From positions 1 to 41,355 of the forward strand of contig JADLFC010000095.1 in the NCBI GenBank assembly GCA_020845775.1: a stretch of 41,355 nucleotides of DNA, given 5' to 3'. Positions 32,305 to 39,438 of the stretch are shown one piece after another. Both the position numbers and the translations under genes were made by a program. The notes under the pieces were generated by a model, which had not been told where the DNA came from, ran no database searches, and worked only from the letters and a program-made list of their open reading frames with translations. The stretch comes from Deltaproteobacteria bacterium. Lineage in GTDB: Bacteria > Bdellovibrionota_C > UBA2361 > SZUA-149 > JADLFC01. The first letter of the stretch is position 1; each line of letters opens with the position of its first letter.

Positions 32305-32947
32305 ATCCAGCATCCCCCTGTACATCATGCGCCTTACTATTCGCAGAAGAAGACCTGCGCTCTTCTTCACTCTCAAAATCCTGATTTAAGGAGCGAATTA
32401 ACCTCTCGGTTTTCGTCAGAACATCTTCGACTTCTCTTCCTTCCAAAAAATATTTTTGCTGCGAGTCATCTGCGAAACACAGATACTGGATAAAATTCAA
32501 AATACTACTGCTCTCCTGCACCACCTCTGACAATCTCTCTTGCTTAAGCATTGGCAACATCTTAGCAATGCGTTGTGGCAATACAGAAATAATTTCTTTG
32601 CTAGTAGCCTCGGTTGCAGAAAATTTAAACACTGCCTCCAAATAGCCCCTAAAAGTGAGCGACAGTGCCGCGGCTAGCTGCCTAATATCGAGTTCGCTCG
32701 TATTTCTTTGCTGGCGCAAACTCAGAAGTTCCTCTAGCGCCACCTCATGGGGTTTCTTAACAACTAGTAGAGGCGTTGGCCCTTTACGCCTCTTAAAGAG
32801 AACCCAATATAAGAGGGATAAGATCAACAAAGTCAAAAGAGCAAAAACTGCAAGTAGTCCAAGGCCAAACGGCGAAAATTCCGGAAGTGGTTTTATGTCA
32901 TTGAACGCAGTAGAAGGGTCGTGAATTCCGTAGACCGAAAAAATCAT
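32294..32947 (-). CDS. DUF4381-like membrane protein of the Bat operon
   Basis: The 217-aa product has an N-terminal periplasmic motif (NDIKPLPEFSPFG, close to the DIKPP.E.P of DUF4381). One membrane helix follows (about 28-52) and a basic juxtamembrane segment (FKRRKG), then a helical cytosolic domain of about 150 residues. Proteins of this type sit between the DUF58 and batA genes in many Bat operons. Function is unknown; it probably joins the MoxR/VWA complex. Its C-terminal residues overlap the batA start (11 bases), and its start follows the DUF58 gene by 11 bases. Confidence 0.75.
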   Translation of the reverse strand: MIFSVYGIHDPSTAFNDIKPLPEFSPFGLGLLAVFALLTLLILSLLYWVLFKRRKGPTPLLVVKKPHEVALEELLSLRQQRNTSELDIRQLAAALSLTFRGYLEAVFKFSATEATSKEIISVLPQRIAKMLPMLKQERLSEVVQESSSILNFIQYLCFADDSQQKYFLEGREVEDVLTKTERLIRSLNQDFESEEERRSSSANSKAHDVQGDAGYAV

Positions 32948-32958
32948 ACTATTTAACC

Positions 32959-33882
32959 TTAGCCAAGGCGTCCACTATGACGAGTTTTTTTTGAGCTAAA
33001 GTAACTTTGCAGCTTTGGGATAAATGGCTCATCAGTCTGCAAATTAATAAAACCAATACGGTTACGCATAAAAAGCGATTCTAGTTCTCTCTTAGCTCTG
33101 CGAGATTCCTCTTCATAAGTAGCCCTAAAAACTGCATCTCTGCAATCTACGAGAACGGCATTATTGGTCTCGGGCTCTACAATGTTAACCAGACCGGCAA
33201 TAGGCAAAACGCTATCGGCTGAATCTCGTATCACTATAGCAGTAACGTCATGCGATTTAGAAAGCGCCCCAAGGGACTGCTCAAAATTACTGCAAAAAAA
33301 ATCCGATAGTATAAACACTACAGACTGTCGCCTTAAAACTTTGCTCAAGAAACCGAACAACCCACTTAAATTGGTCGAGCGAACTATTCCAGTTGAGGAG
33401 CTAGAATCGGCCATCACTTCTCTAAGCACGCGCCAAACTGCTCCGCGCCCCTTTCTCGGCGGATGAAATGTGTCGACATCGCTCGAATAGGTCACCAAAC
33501 CCACCTTATCGTTATTGTTTAGTGCGATTAGCGTCAACACCGCCCCCACGCGCGCAATCAAGGCCTCTCTGAGCTGATTACGCGTTCCAGTTAGCGTTGA
33601 AGAACTAGTGTCTATTGCAATCATCACAGTGAGTTCGCGTTCCTCGCGATACGACTTGATGTGAGGAACATGACAGCGCGCCGTTACCTTCCAATCAATT
33701 GCCCGAACATCATCTCCGGGGAGGTATGGTCTTACTTCCTCGAATTCGATGCCATGTCCGCGAAAGGCGCTGCGATATTGACCCGAAACTCCTTCTGTAG
33801 CAATGCGCCTAGTCTGAAAGTGCAGCTTTCTAATTTCGGCTAGAGTCTCCGGACTAAGCGTAGAAGATTTAAAGAGATCCAT
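32959..33882 (-). CDS. DUF58 domain protein (MoxR-associated)
   Basis: The 307-aa product has the DUF58 core motif GDDVRAIDWKVTAR (56-69). A VWA-like fold carries DTSSS (Asp91, Ser93, Ser95). It lacks membrane helices and is presumably cytosolic. MoxR AAA+ proteins are normally encoded beside DUF58 and VWA proteins, and are thought to act as their chaperones. The start is ten bases after the moxR stop, with AAGGA close to the ATG. Next downstream is the DUF4381 gene. Confidence 0.92.
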   Translation of the reverse strand: MDLFKSSTLSPETLAEIRKLHFQTRRIATEGVSGQYRSAFRGHGIEFEEVRPYLPGDDVRAIDWKVTARCHVPHIKSYREERELTVMIAIDTSSSTLTGTRNQLREALIARVGAVLTLIALNNNDKVGLVTYSSDVDTFHPPRKGRGAVWRVLREVMADSSSSTGIVRSTNLSGLFGFLSKVLRRQSVVFILSDFFCSNFEQSLGALSKSHDVTAIVIRDSADSVLPIAGLVNIVEPETNNAVLVDCRDAVFRATYEEESRRAKRELESLFMRNRIGFINLQTDEPFIPKLQSYFSSKKTRHSGRLG

Positions 33883-33892
33883 TTCCTTTCTG

Positions 33893-34888
33893 CTACGGTA
33901 CTTGAACTCCCTCTAAGATCATTGAAACGAGGGCATCCGAGTTTAAGCCTTGAGCTTCAGCCTCGTATGTCGGCATTACGCGATGCCTAAGGACATCCAT
34001 CGCAACGTCCTTTACGTTTTGAGGCGTAACATAAGTCATCCCACTAAAAAGCGCCTCTGCTCGCGCCATGAGGAATAGCGCTATCGACGCACGCGGCGAT
34101 GCGCCTAGCTCTATGAGGCGATCCATCTTAAGACCGTAATTAGCGGGTGTCCTCGTAGCCCATGCTAAATCGACTATGTAATTCCTTATCCTCTGGTCGA
34201 CATATATGGTGTGTAAAAGTTTCTTTATCTGAAGAATATCCTCTAAAGTTGCAACTGGAGGCCTTACGTCTGTTTGAAAACTTTCCTGCGTTACCAAATC
34301 GAGCATTTGGCGCTCAATCTCTGGGCTTGGATAATCCACGCGAACTTTCATAATAAAGCGATCGATCTGTGCTTCTGGTAGTGGATAAGTGCCCTCCTGC
34401 TCAATCGGGTTTTGAGTAGCCATGACAAAAAACGGCGTTGGCACTCTAAGCGTTTTTTCCCCTATGGTAACCTGTTTTTCCTGCATCGTCTCTAGCAGAG
34501 CAGATTGCACCTTTGCCGGCGCGCGATTAATTTCGTCTGCTAAAATTAAGTTTGCAAACACCGGCCCCTTGCGAACCTCAAAAGTGCCATCTTGGGGCTT
34601 AAACACTTCTGTTCCGATTAAATCAGCCGGCAACAAATCCGGCGTAAACTGAATTCGCTGAAACCGCGCATCTATGGCCTCAGCTAAAGCTTTGATGGAA
34701 AGTGTTTTTGCAAGGCCAGGAACGCCTTCTAGCAATATATGGCCATCTGTTATCAATGCTCCAATTAGACGGCTGCGTAGCTCGTCCTGCCCTACGACAG
34801 TTTCACCTATTGCATACTTAATGCGAGCAATAGTCTCAAACGCTCGATCGAATTCTTTCGATCGAGCATGCGGATTTACAGTACTCAT
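33893..34888 (-). CDS. MoxR-family AAA+ ATPase
   Basis: The 331-aa product is a single AAA+ module. It has Walker A GVPGLAKT (55-62), Walker B LILADE (114-119), sensor region ATQNPIEQEGTYPLPEAQID and a C-terminal lid. Family members are chaperone-like and act on VWA proteins in metal loading or complex assembly. It is the first gene of the Bat run. No Shine-Dalgarno sequence is visible upstream of its ATG. pal lies 66 bases upstream on the same strand, so a pal-moxR transcript is possible. Confidence 0.95.
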   Translation of the reverse strand: MSTVNPHARSKEFDRAFETIARIKYAIGETVVGQDELRSRLIGALITDGHILLEGVPGLAKTLSIKALAEAIDARFQRIQFTPDLLPADLIGTEVFKPQDGTFEVRKGPVFANLILADEINRAPAKVQSALLETMQEKQVTIGEKTLRVPTPFFVMATQNPIEQEGTYPLPEAQIDRFIMKVRVDYPSPEIERQMLDLVTQESFQTDVRPPVATLEDILQIKKLLHTIYVDQRIRNYIVDLAWATRTPANYGLKMDRLIELGASPRASIALFLMARAEALFSGMTYVTPQNVKDVAMDVLRHRVMPTYEAEAQGLNSDALVSMILEGVQVP

Positions 34889-34954
34889 TTTATTAAATAA
34901 TTACTAAATATGGCGCTCTCAAACTGCCGCCTTCAAACGCCCTCTCAAAACGAT

Positions 34955-35497
34955 CTACACACCGTCCTTAATCACTGCAAAATGAACACGCCTATTCTTG
35001 GCGTAAGCATCCTCCTGATCAGCCGAGTCAACGGGAACCTCCTCGCCATAACTTATCGTGCTTACCTGTTTGGAACTCGCCCCGTAACTAACCAGCAATT
35101 CCGCAATATTGCGCGCTCGTTCACCGCCCAAAGCCAAATTGTACTCATTAGTGCCTCGCTTGTCGCAATGTCCCTCGACCTCAACTCTTAAAGTCGAATC
35201 AGCCGCCAATGCCTTAGCATTTTCCTTAATAAGATCGTGGTGTAACTCTTCGACCATAGCTGAGTCGTAGTTAAAGAATATGTCCTGAAAAAGCCCCTCG
35301 GTCTTGCTAGAGGCAAGTGGAATATTGCCATCACCCCATCGCCTTTGAGAAAGCGACAAATCACTATCGGAAAATTCTCCATCCTCCCCTAACCCCAGCC
35401 CCGCTCCTTTCTTGCTTGACGAACAAGCCATAAAAGCACATATAAACACTAAGCAAATTCCGCCAATAATAATTTTTCTACCAACTTTTAATTTCAT
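34955..35497 (-). CDS. pal: Peptidoglycan-associated lipoprotein (Pal)
   Basis: Outer-membrane lipoprotein of the Tol-Pal system that anchors the membrane to peptidoglycan. The signal ends in a lipobox FMAC with Cys25 as lipid site. After a flexible linker, the OmpA-like domain (about 68-178) carries FFNYDSAMV, EVEGHCDKRGTNEYNLALG, ERARNI and the NRRVHF end. These are the diaminopimelate-binding residues of the family. At 180 aa the length is typical. TAGGGA precedes the start. No tolA or tolB lies nearby; instead the Bat operon follows. Confidence 0.92.
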   Translation of the reverse strand: MKLKVGRKIIIGGICLVFICAFMACSSSKKGAGLGLGEDGEFSDSDLSLSQRRWGDGNIPLASSKTEGLFQDIFFNYDSAMVEELHHDLIKENAKALAADSTLRVEVEGHCDKRGTNEYNLALGGERARNIAELLVSYGASSKQVSTISYGEEVPVDSADQEDAYAKNRRVHFAVIKDGV

Positions 35498-35690
35498 AGC
35501 AATGTGATTCCCTAGTTAGAAGTTTCCTAGCCACTCGCGATATTAGCAACTAGCGAAGCCTCTAGCAAAGGCTTGTTAGGAAAAAAGTACATCGCAAATT
35601 TGCAGACCAGTCATTACGTGATAACATACCCAGGCGTATTTTTTGACACTCAATTAGGACTATAACTAACAAATCTGGAGGTAAAAGGGC

Positions 35691-36002
35691 ATGACAAATG
35701 CTTGGGATGACATGAAGCGGGCGAAGGAGGATTCTTATTTCGAGAAAAAAAACAAAGAAGCTCTAAATAGGCTCTCCAACAAGCAGCAGCAAAGCCGCCT
35801 AAGCCCTATAACTGGCAAGCCTATGGAACAGGTTGTGATTCACGGCGTCGTTATAGACCGTTGCCAAGATACGGGCGGAATATGGTTAGATGCCGGCGAG
35901 TTAGAGCAGCTAGTCGAAGCGAGCAAGAACGAGAAAACCGAAGCGAGCAAAGGCGAGAGCTTACTAGCTTCTTTTTTAAAGACATTGAGCGGTAAGAGCT
36001 AG
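35691..36002 (+). CDS. zf-TFIIB-like protein with degenerate zinc ligands
   Basis: The 103-aa product has a charged N-terminal helix ([20 protein letters not shown]), then a zf-TFIIB-like module. The module reads [20 protein letters not shown], then [20 protein letters not shown]. Normal members have CPxC and CxxC; here the first pair is Ser/Thr and the second pair has Cys then Thr, so only one Cys remains. Zinc binding is therefore doubtful, although the fold signature ([11 protein letters not shown]) is very clear. GGAGG lies nine bases before the ATG. It precedes queF by two bases, so they form an operon. Confidence 0.8.
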   Translation: MTNAWDDMKRAKEDSYFEKKNKEALNRLSNKQQQSRLSPITGKPMEQVVIHGVVIDRCQDTGGIWLDAGELEQLVEASKNEKTEASKGESLLASFLKTLSGKS

Positions 36003-36004
36003 TT

Positions 36005-36370
36005 ATGCCGTCGACACCTTCTAAGGAAATATTGACATTTGACAATCCGAGACCTGGGCGCGACTATGAAATTCGCTTTTCTTGCGACGAATTTACTTGC
36101 CTTTGCCCAATGACTGGGCAGCCGGACTTTGCGACGATAAACATTAGCTACGTGCCTGCTAAGCTATGCGTGGAGCTAAAATCATTAAAGCTATATCTCT
36201 GGTCATTCCGTCAGGAAGGAGCGTTCCACGAGGCTGTAACCAATCAGATTCTCGACGATCTGGTTGCCAAAATCTCGCCAAAATCAATGATAGTTGAAGG
36301 AGATTTTAAAATAAGAGGCGGAATTCATACGGTGGTAAAAACTAGCTACGTTAAATGTATTCCGGGATAA
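36005..36370 (+). CDS. queF: NADPH-dependent 7-cyano-7-deazaguanine reductase QueF
   Basis: Reduces preQ0 nitrile to preQ1 amine in queuosine synthesis. The 121-aa product is the short (type I, YkvM-like) form. The conserved block [20 protein letters not shown] includes catalytic Cys34 and Asp41. [13 protein letters not shown] and [14 protein letters not shown] supply the substrate and NADPH contact motifs. It follows the zinc-ribbon-like ORF with a two-base gap. No preQ1 riboswitch was recognised upstream. Its stop is one base from the end of the convergent unknown gene. Confidence 0.96.
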   Translation: MPSTPSKEILTFDNPRPGRDYEIRFSCDEFTCLCPMTGQPDFATINISYVPAKLCVELKSLKLYLWSFRQEGAFHEAVTNQILDDLVAKISPKSMIVEGDFKIRGGIHTVVKTSYVKCIPG

Positions 36371-36371
36371 A

Positions 36372-36959
36372 CTACATTGAAGTTGCAATTAAAGGCGGAA
36401 ATTTTGGACAGTATTGATTAGTTTTACAAGACTGTCGCAATTTATTGTAAATAGAAATCACATTTGCGTTAAGCGATGGGGTTACCATGCGATTGACTCC
36501 AATAGTCAATAATTCATAAAACTCCTTATGTGCTCGCAGGTAATCTTCCGTTTTCTGTTTTAGCTTAGCTTCATAGTCGTCATCAACGGCATTGACTGAC
36601 TTGATGTCCTCTTGCAAGGCAACTATTTTTTCGAGTTTCGTTAGAAGCTCTTGCTTAAATCCAGGTTCTATAGATTTTTTTGTAGTTACCCAGCTAATTG
36701 CGCGAACGAATTTTTCATCTTTCGCTAGCCTACTAATAGTTGCCAATCCCTTTACCTTATCTATCTTGTCTGCTAGCAAGATTGCAAACTCTGGTTTAGC
36801 ACATATCTCTTCCAGCGATGTGCCTTTTTCCAACCCTTGGAGAAATCTTTCTTGTAGCCTCGCATAATGCCAGCCTGTAGTCGCCAATATGCCGAGATAG
36901 AACGCGCTCGCAATTAACAGAAGTGAGAACGTTGCAATAATCCAAGAAAAGATGCGCAT
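36372..36959 (-). CDS. Hypothetical membrane-anchored protein
   Basis: I do not recognise this 195-aa protein. An N-terminal hydrophobic helix (about 3-26: IFSWIIATFSLLLIASAFYL) is followed by a helical soluble part rich in Lys, Glu and Leu (about 30-150), and by a C-terminal segment with two cysteines (CKTNQYCP). The single helix plus no clear cleavage site suggests an inner-membrane anchor with a periplasmic domain. ATG at 36959 is preferred; a TTG at 36980 would add seven residues. It lies between convergent queF and the upstream kinase gene (30-base gap), so it may share the kinase transcript. Confidence 0.7.
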   Translation of the reverse strand: MRIFSWIIATFSLLLIASAFYLGILATTGWHYARLQERFLQGLEKGTSLEEICAKPEFAILLADKIDKVKGLATISRLAKDEKFVRAISWVTTKKSIEPGFKQELLTKLEKIVALQEDIKSVNAVDDDYEAKLKQKTEDYLRAHKEFYELLTIGVNRMVTPSLNANVISIYNKLRQSCKTNQYCPKFPPLIATSM

Positions 36960-36989
36960 GAGTAGACTACTAATAATCAATCGCCGTTA

Positions 36990-38126
36990 TTATTGGGACT
37001 CGGCAGTGCGAACACGTGGAAATTTTACTTCCACTTCAAGACCCCCGCCTTCAGGAGTGCTAAACAAAATCTCGCCGTTATTAATCGCTGTAAAATATCG
37101 CGCGATGGTTAACCCTAGCCCACAACCTTGCTGTTCAAACGTATCTCTATCGATTTGCGAAAAACCACTACAAGCTTGCTCGATTACGCGATTGGACATT
37201 CCCGGCCCGCGATCCCGAACTACCACTGACGCAGTGCTCGCGTTACAAAGTACGCTTACCGTTATGGGACCACTATTTGCACCAAATTTAACAGCGTTGC
37301 TCAGCAAACGCTCTATGACATCATATATTTGGATTGCATAAACAAGAACGGAAGTATTCTCAGCATCGCACCTTTCATCCATCTCTATTACTGAAGCAGC
37401 GCGTTCTTGCGACTCTTGAAACGAATCTACGGCATCCCTTGCAATGTCTAAAAGATAATGATTCTTTGCAAGGGACTTTTGAGCACTGGCCGCGCTACCG
37501 CTATCTACCTGTTGTAACGTCATAAAGTCATTAACTAGGCGCTGGAGACGTTGACCACCTCTGCTGATAGACTCGATAAGGCGTCTTGTCTTTACGTCGT
37601 CTAGTGCATTGCCACTATCTAGCAGCAACTCAGAACCAGTATTGATAGCTACTAGCGGTGTGCGAAATTCATGCGAGAGCGTATTGATAATGCGCCGCCT
37701 AAACTCATCTAGCGCCGTCTGATTAAGAGAACTTCGCTGCTTAGACAAGTTTAGCTTTCCCTTAACGACAGACAGCAAATCATCTGGGTCAAATGGTTTA
37801 GTCAAGTAGTCATCACAGCCTTGTTCCTTTCCATTCCTTATATCTTGTCGGGAAGCTAGCGATGTTAAGAACAAAAACGGTATATTACACCACTTACTGC
37901 TACTAGATACGATTTTGTGAAAGTGATACCCATCGATTCCAGGCATCAACACATCGCATATAATTATGTCTGGAGTGTCTTTTGCTAACTGCGAGATGGC
38001 TTCATTGGCGTTGTTAGCGACCATTAGGTCCAGATCATTTTGCAGCAACAACTCCTTAAGAACCAGCAAGACATTTGGATTATCGTCGACGATCATAACT
38101 TTATGTCGAGCAACCTGTCCTGCCAT
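36990..38126 (-). CDS. Response regulator-histidine kinase hybrid (REC-HisKA-HATPase)
   Basis: The 378-aa cytosolic protein starts with a receiver domain (about 8-125: DD at 14-15, phospho-acceptor Asp58, Lys110 in LTKPF). A HisKA dimerisation domain follows (about 138-205, His152 in LSHEFRTPL). The HATPase domain (about 245-370) has an N-box in ERLLSNAVKFG, a G1 box DRGPGMS and a G2 box GCGLGL. There is no sensor or membrane segment, so it receives signals by phosphotransfer or partner binding. Output is unknown, and no separate regulator lies beside it. AAGGAT lies about seven bases before the ATG. Confidence 0.93.
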   Translation of the reverse strand: MAGQVARHKVMIVDDNPNVLLVLKELLLQNDLDLMVANNANEAISQLAKDTPDIIICDVLMPGIDGYHFHKIVSSSSKWCNIPFLFLTSLASRQDIRNGKEQGCDDYLTKPFDPDDLLSVVKGKLNLSKQRSSLNQTALDEFRRRIINTLSHEFRTPLVAINTGSELLLDSGNALDDVKTRRLIESISRGGQRLQRLVNDFMTLQQVDSGSAASAQKSLAKNHYLLDIARDAVDSFQESQERAASVIEMDERCDAENTSVLVYAIQIYDVIERLLSNAVKFGANSGPITVSVLCNASTASVVVRDRGPGMSNRVIEQACSGFSQIDRDTFEQQGCGLGLTIARYFTAINNGEILFSTPEGGGLEVEVKFPRVRTAESQ

Positions 38127-38300
38127 TTATATCCTTTCCGCCCTTTAAGTTAGAAAGAAGCTTCCGGAGACAAATAGTCACCGACACTTCTAGAAAACAA
38201 CCGTGCCTTTATGTCTAAATCGGCTAAGTAACAACAAGCCTAAAGCACGACATTTGATAAATAGCTTGGATTTCTCTAAACTGCATAGCTTGGGGCGTTG

Positions 38301-38336
38301 TGCGACAATACTTGCGACAATACTTGCGACAATGCT
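38301..38336 (+). repeat. Three 12-base tandem repeats
   Basis: Units TGCGACAATACT (38301-38312), TGCGACAATACT (38313-38324) and TGCGACAATGCT (38325-38336). The third differs by one base. They lie 37 bases upstream of the second three-hairpin element. A repeated protein-binding site or slippage product is possible. Confidence 0.9.
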
Positions 38337-38372
38337 CGCTAGACTTATGTAGTTGAAATTATTAACAAACAT

Positions 38373-38500
38373 TTTATGCCATTTACAAAAAGGATTTTTG
38401 TAAATGGCATAAACAGCAAGTGGGTAAGCACTTGCCAATAAACAACAAATACCGTTTCCAAAAAGTAAAATATTTAACTTACTTTTTGGAAACGGTATAG
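38373..38500 (+). repeat. Three-hairpin intergenic repeat, copy 2
   Basis: Hairpin 1 has perfect 19-bp arms (38373-38391 and 38395-38413) with loop GGA. Hairpin 2 keeps seven pairs (38416-38422 with 38429-38435). Hairpin 3 has perfect 20-bp arms (38449-38468 and 38479-38498) around the loop AATATTTAAC. Compared with copy 1 (3127-3254) there are six substitutions in 126 aligned bases and no gap. In hairpin 1 an A-T pair becomes G-C and a G-C pair becomes C-G. Orientation relative to the downstream gene is the same in both copies. Confidence 0.9.
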
Positions 38501-38517
38501 TTATTTGATACAGCAAT

Positions 38518-39438
38518 ATGAAAATAGCGGGTTTATTTCCTGGTCAGGGATCTCAAGTGGTTGGAATGGGCAAGGAGCTTTGTGGGAGCGACGAAAGAGC
38601 TCGTGAAATCTTTGAACGCGTCGATAAGGCCCTGGGCATTTCACTTTCGAGCTTGTGTTTTGAGGGGCCAATTGAAAAGCTTACGCTTACTGAGTTTGCC
38701 CAGCCTGCTATATTGACTACAAGCATTGCGTCGTTTGCCTGTTTGCCGCTGCCTCTAACTGCTGGAGCAGGACACAGTTTGGGCGAATATTCCGCACTGG
38801 TTGCCGCTGGCAGTCTTTTGCTTGAGGATGCGGTGTGTATTGTTCACAAGCGCGGGCGCTATATGCAAGAAGCCGTTAAACCAGGGATGGGAAAGATGGT
38901 TGCTGTTATGGGCCCAAAAGAAGAGGAGATTGCGTCAACACTTAGCAGTATTGATACTGGCATAGCCGAGATAGCTAATCTAAACTGCCCTGGTCAGACT
39001 GTAATTGCGGGCGATGTTGCTGGGATAGATTTGGCTTCTGAAAAGCTAAAGGAAAATGGAGCAAAAATTATTCCTCTAATGGTAAGCGCTCCTTTTCATT
39101 GCTCGCTAATGAAGCCAGCTGCAGAGAAACTTTGGGCTGATTTAGATCGCACTACTTTTAAATGTCCAGCTTTTCCAATCTACGCAAACGTTACCGCAAA
39201 GGCTGTTACGTCGGCTAGTGAGGCACGAGAGTTATTAAAAAGACAAGTTTGCGCTCCTGTCCGATGGACTGAGTCCATGAGTCAAATGATAGCTGACTGC
39301 AGAATAGACATTACAGTTGAATTCGGACCTGGAGGAGTTCTTACAAAACTCTTAAAACGCATAGACAAAAATCCAACTAGCTATCAAGCCTTCGATCCGG
39401 AAAGCATATCCGCTGTATCTAACGCATTAGTCGGCTAA
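38518..39438 (+). CDS. fabD: Malonyl CoA-ACP transacylase
   Basis: Loads malonyl groups on acyl carrier protein for fatty-acid synthesis. The 306-aa product has FPGQGSQVVGMGKEL at the start, GHSLGEYSAL with nucleophile Ser87, an Arg in KRGRYMQEA that binds the malonyl carboxylate, and SAPFHCSLM with catalytic His194. GQTVIAG and VEFGPGGVL follow the family pattern. The ATG at 38518 sits just after the second three-hairpin element. Its TAA overlaps the ATG of the following copper-type ATPase (TAATG). No other fab gene is in the window. Confidence 0.96.
   Translation: MKIAGLFPGQGSQVVGMGKELCGSDERAREIFERVDKALGISLSSLCFEGPIEKLTLTEFAQPAILTTSIASFACLPLPLTAGAGHSLGEYSALVAAGSLLLEDAVCIVHKRGRYMQEAVKPGMGKMVAVMGPKEEEIASTLSSIDTGIAEIANLNCPGQTVIAGDVAGIDLASEKLKENGAKIIPLMVSAPFHCSLMKPAAEKLWADLDRTTFKCPAFPIYANVTAKAVTSASEARELLKRQVCAPVRWTESMSQMIADCRIDITVEFGPGGVLTKLLKRIDKNPTSYQAFDPESISAVSNALVG

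Larger units (their letters stand above)
38127..38517 (+). other. 391-base divergent intergenic region before fabD
   Basis: Gap between the kinase (-) and fabD (+). Bases 38127-38300 hold nothing I recognise. Bases 38301-38336 are a 12-base tandem repeat, and 38373-38500 the second three-hairpin element, both listed separately. The element ends 18 bases before the fabD ATG, and no clear Shine-Dalgarno sequence is present. Confidence 0.7.

Noticed and set aside
35556-35574. Small hairpin AAGCCT/AGGCTT between pal and the zinc-ribbon-like gene
   Set aside because: Only six base pairs without a T-run; not distinguishable from chance.
35643-35666. TTGACA and TATAAC upstream of the zinc-ribbon-like gene
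   Set aside because: Again only 12 bases apart; not counted as a promoter.
38190-38516. 108-codon minus-strand ORF
   Set aside because: It is built on the tandem repeat and on the three-hairpin element, shows a repeated SIVA pattern from the 12-base units, and has no family features.
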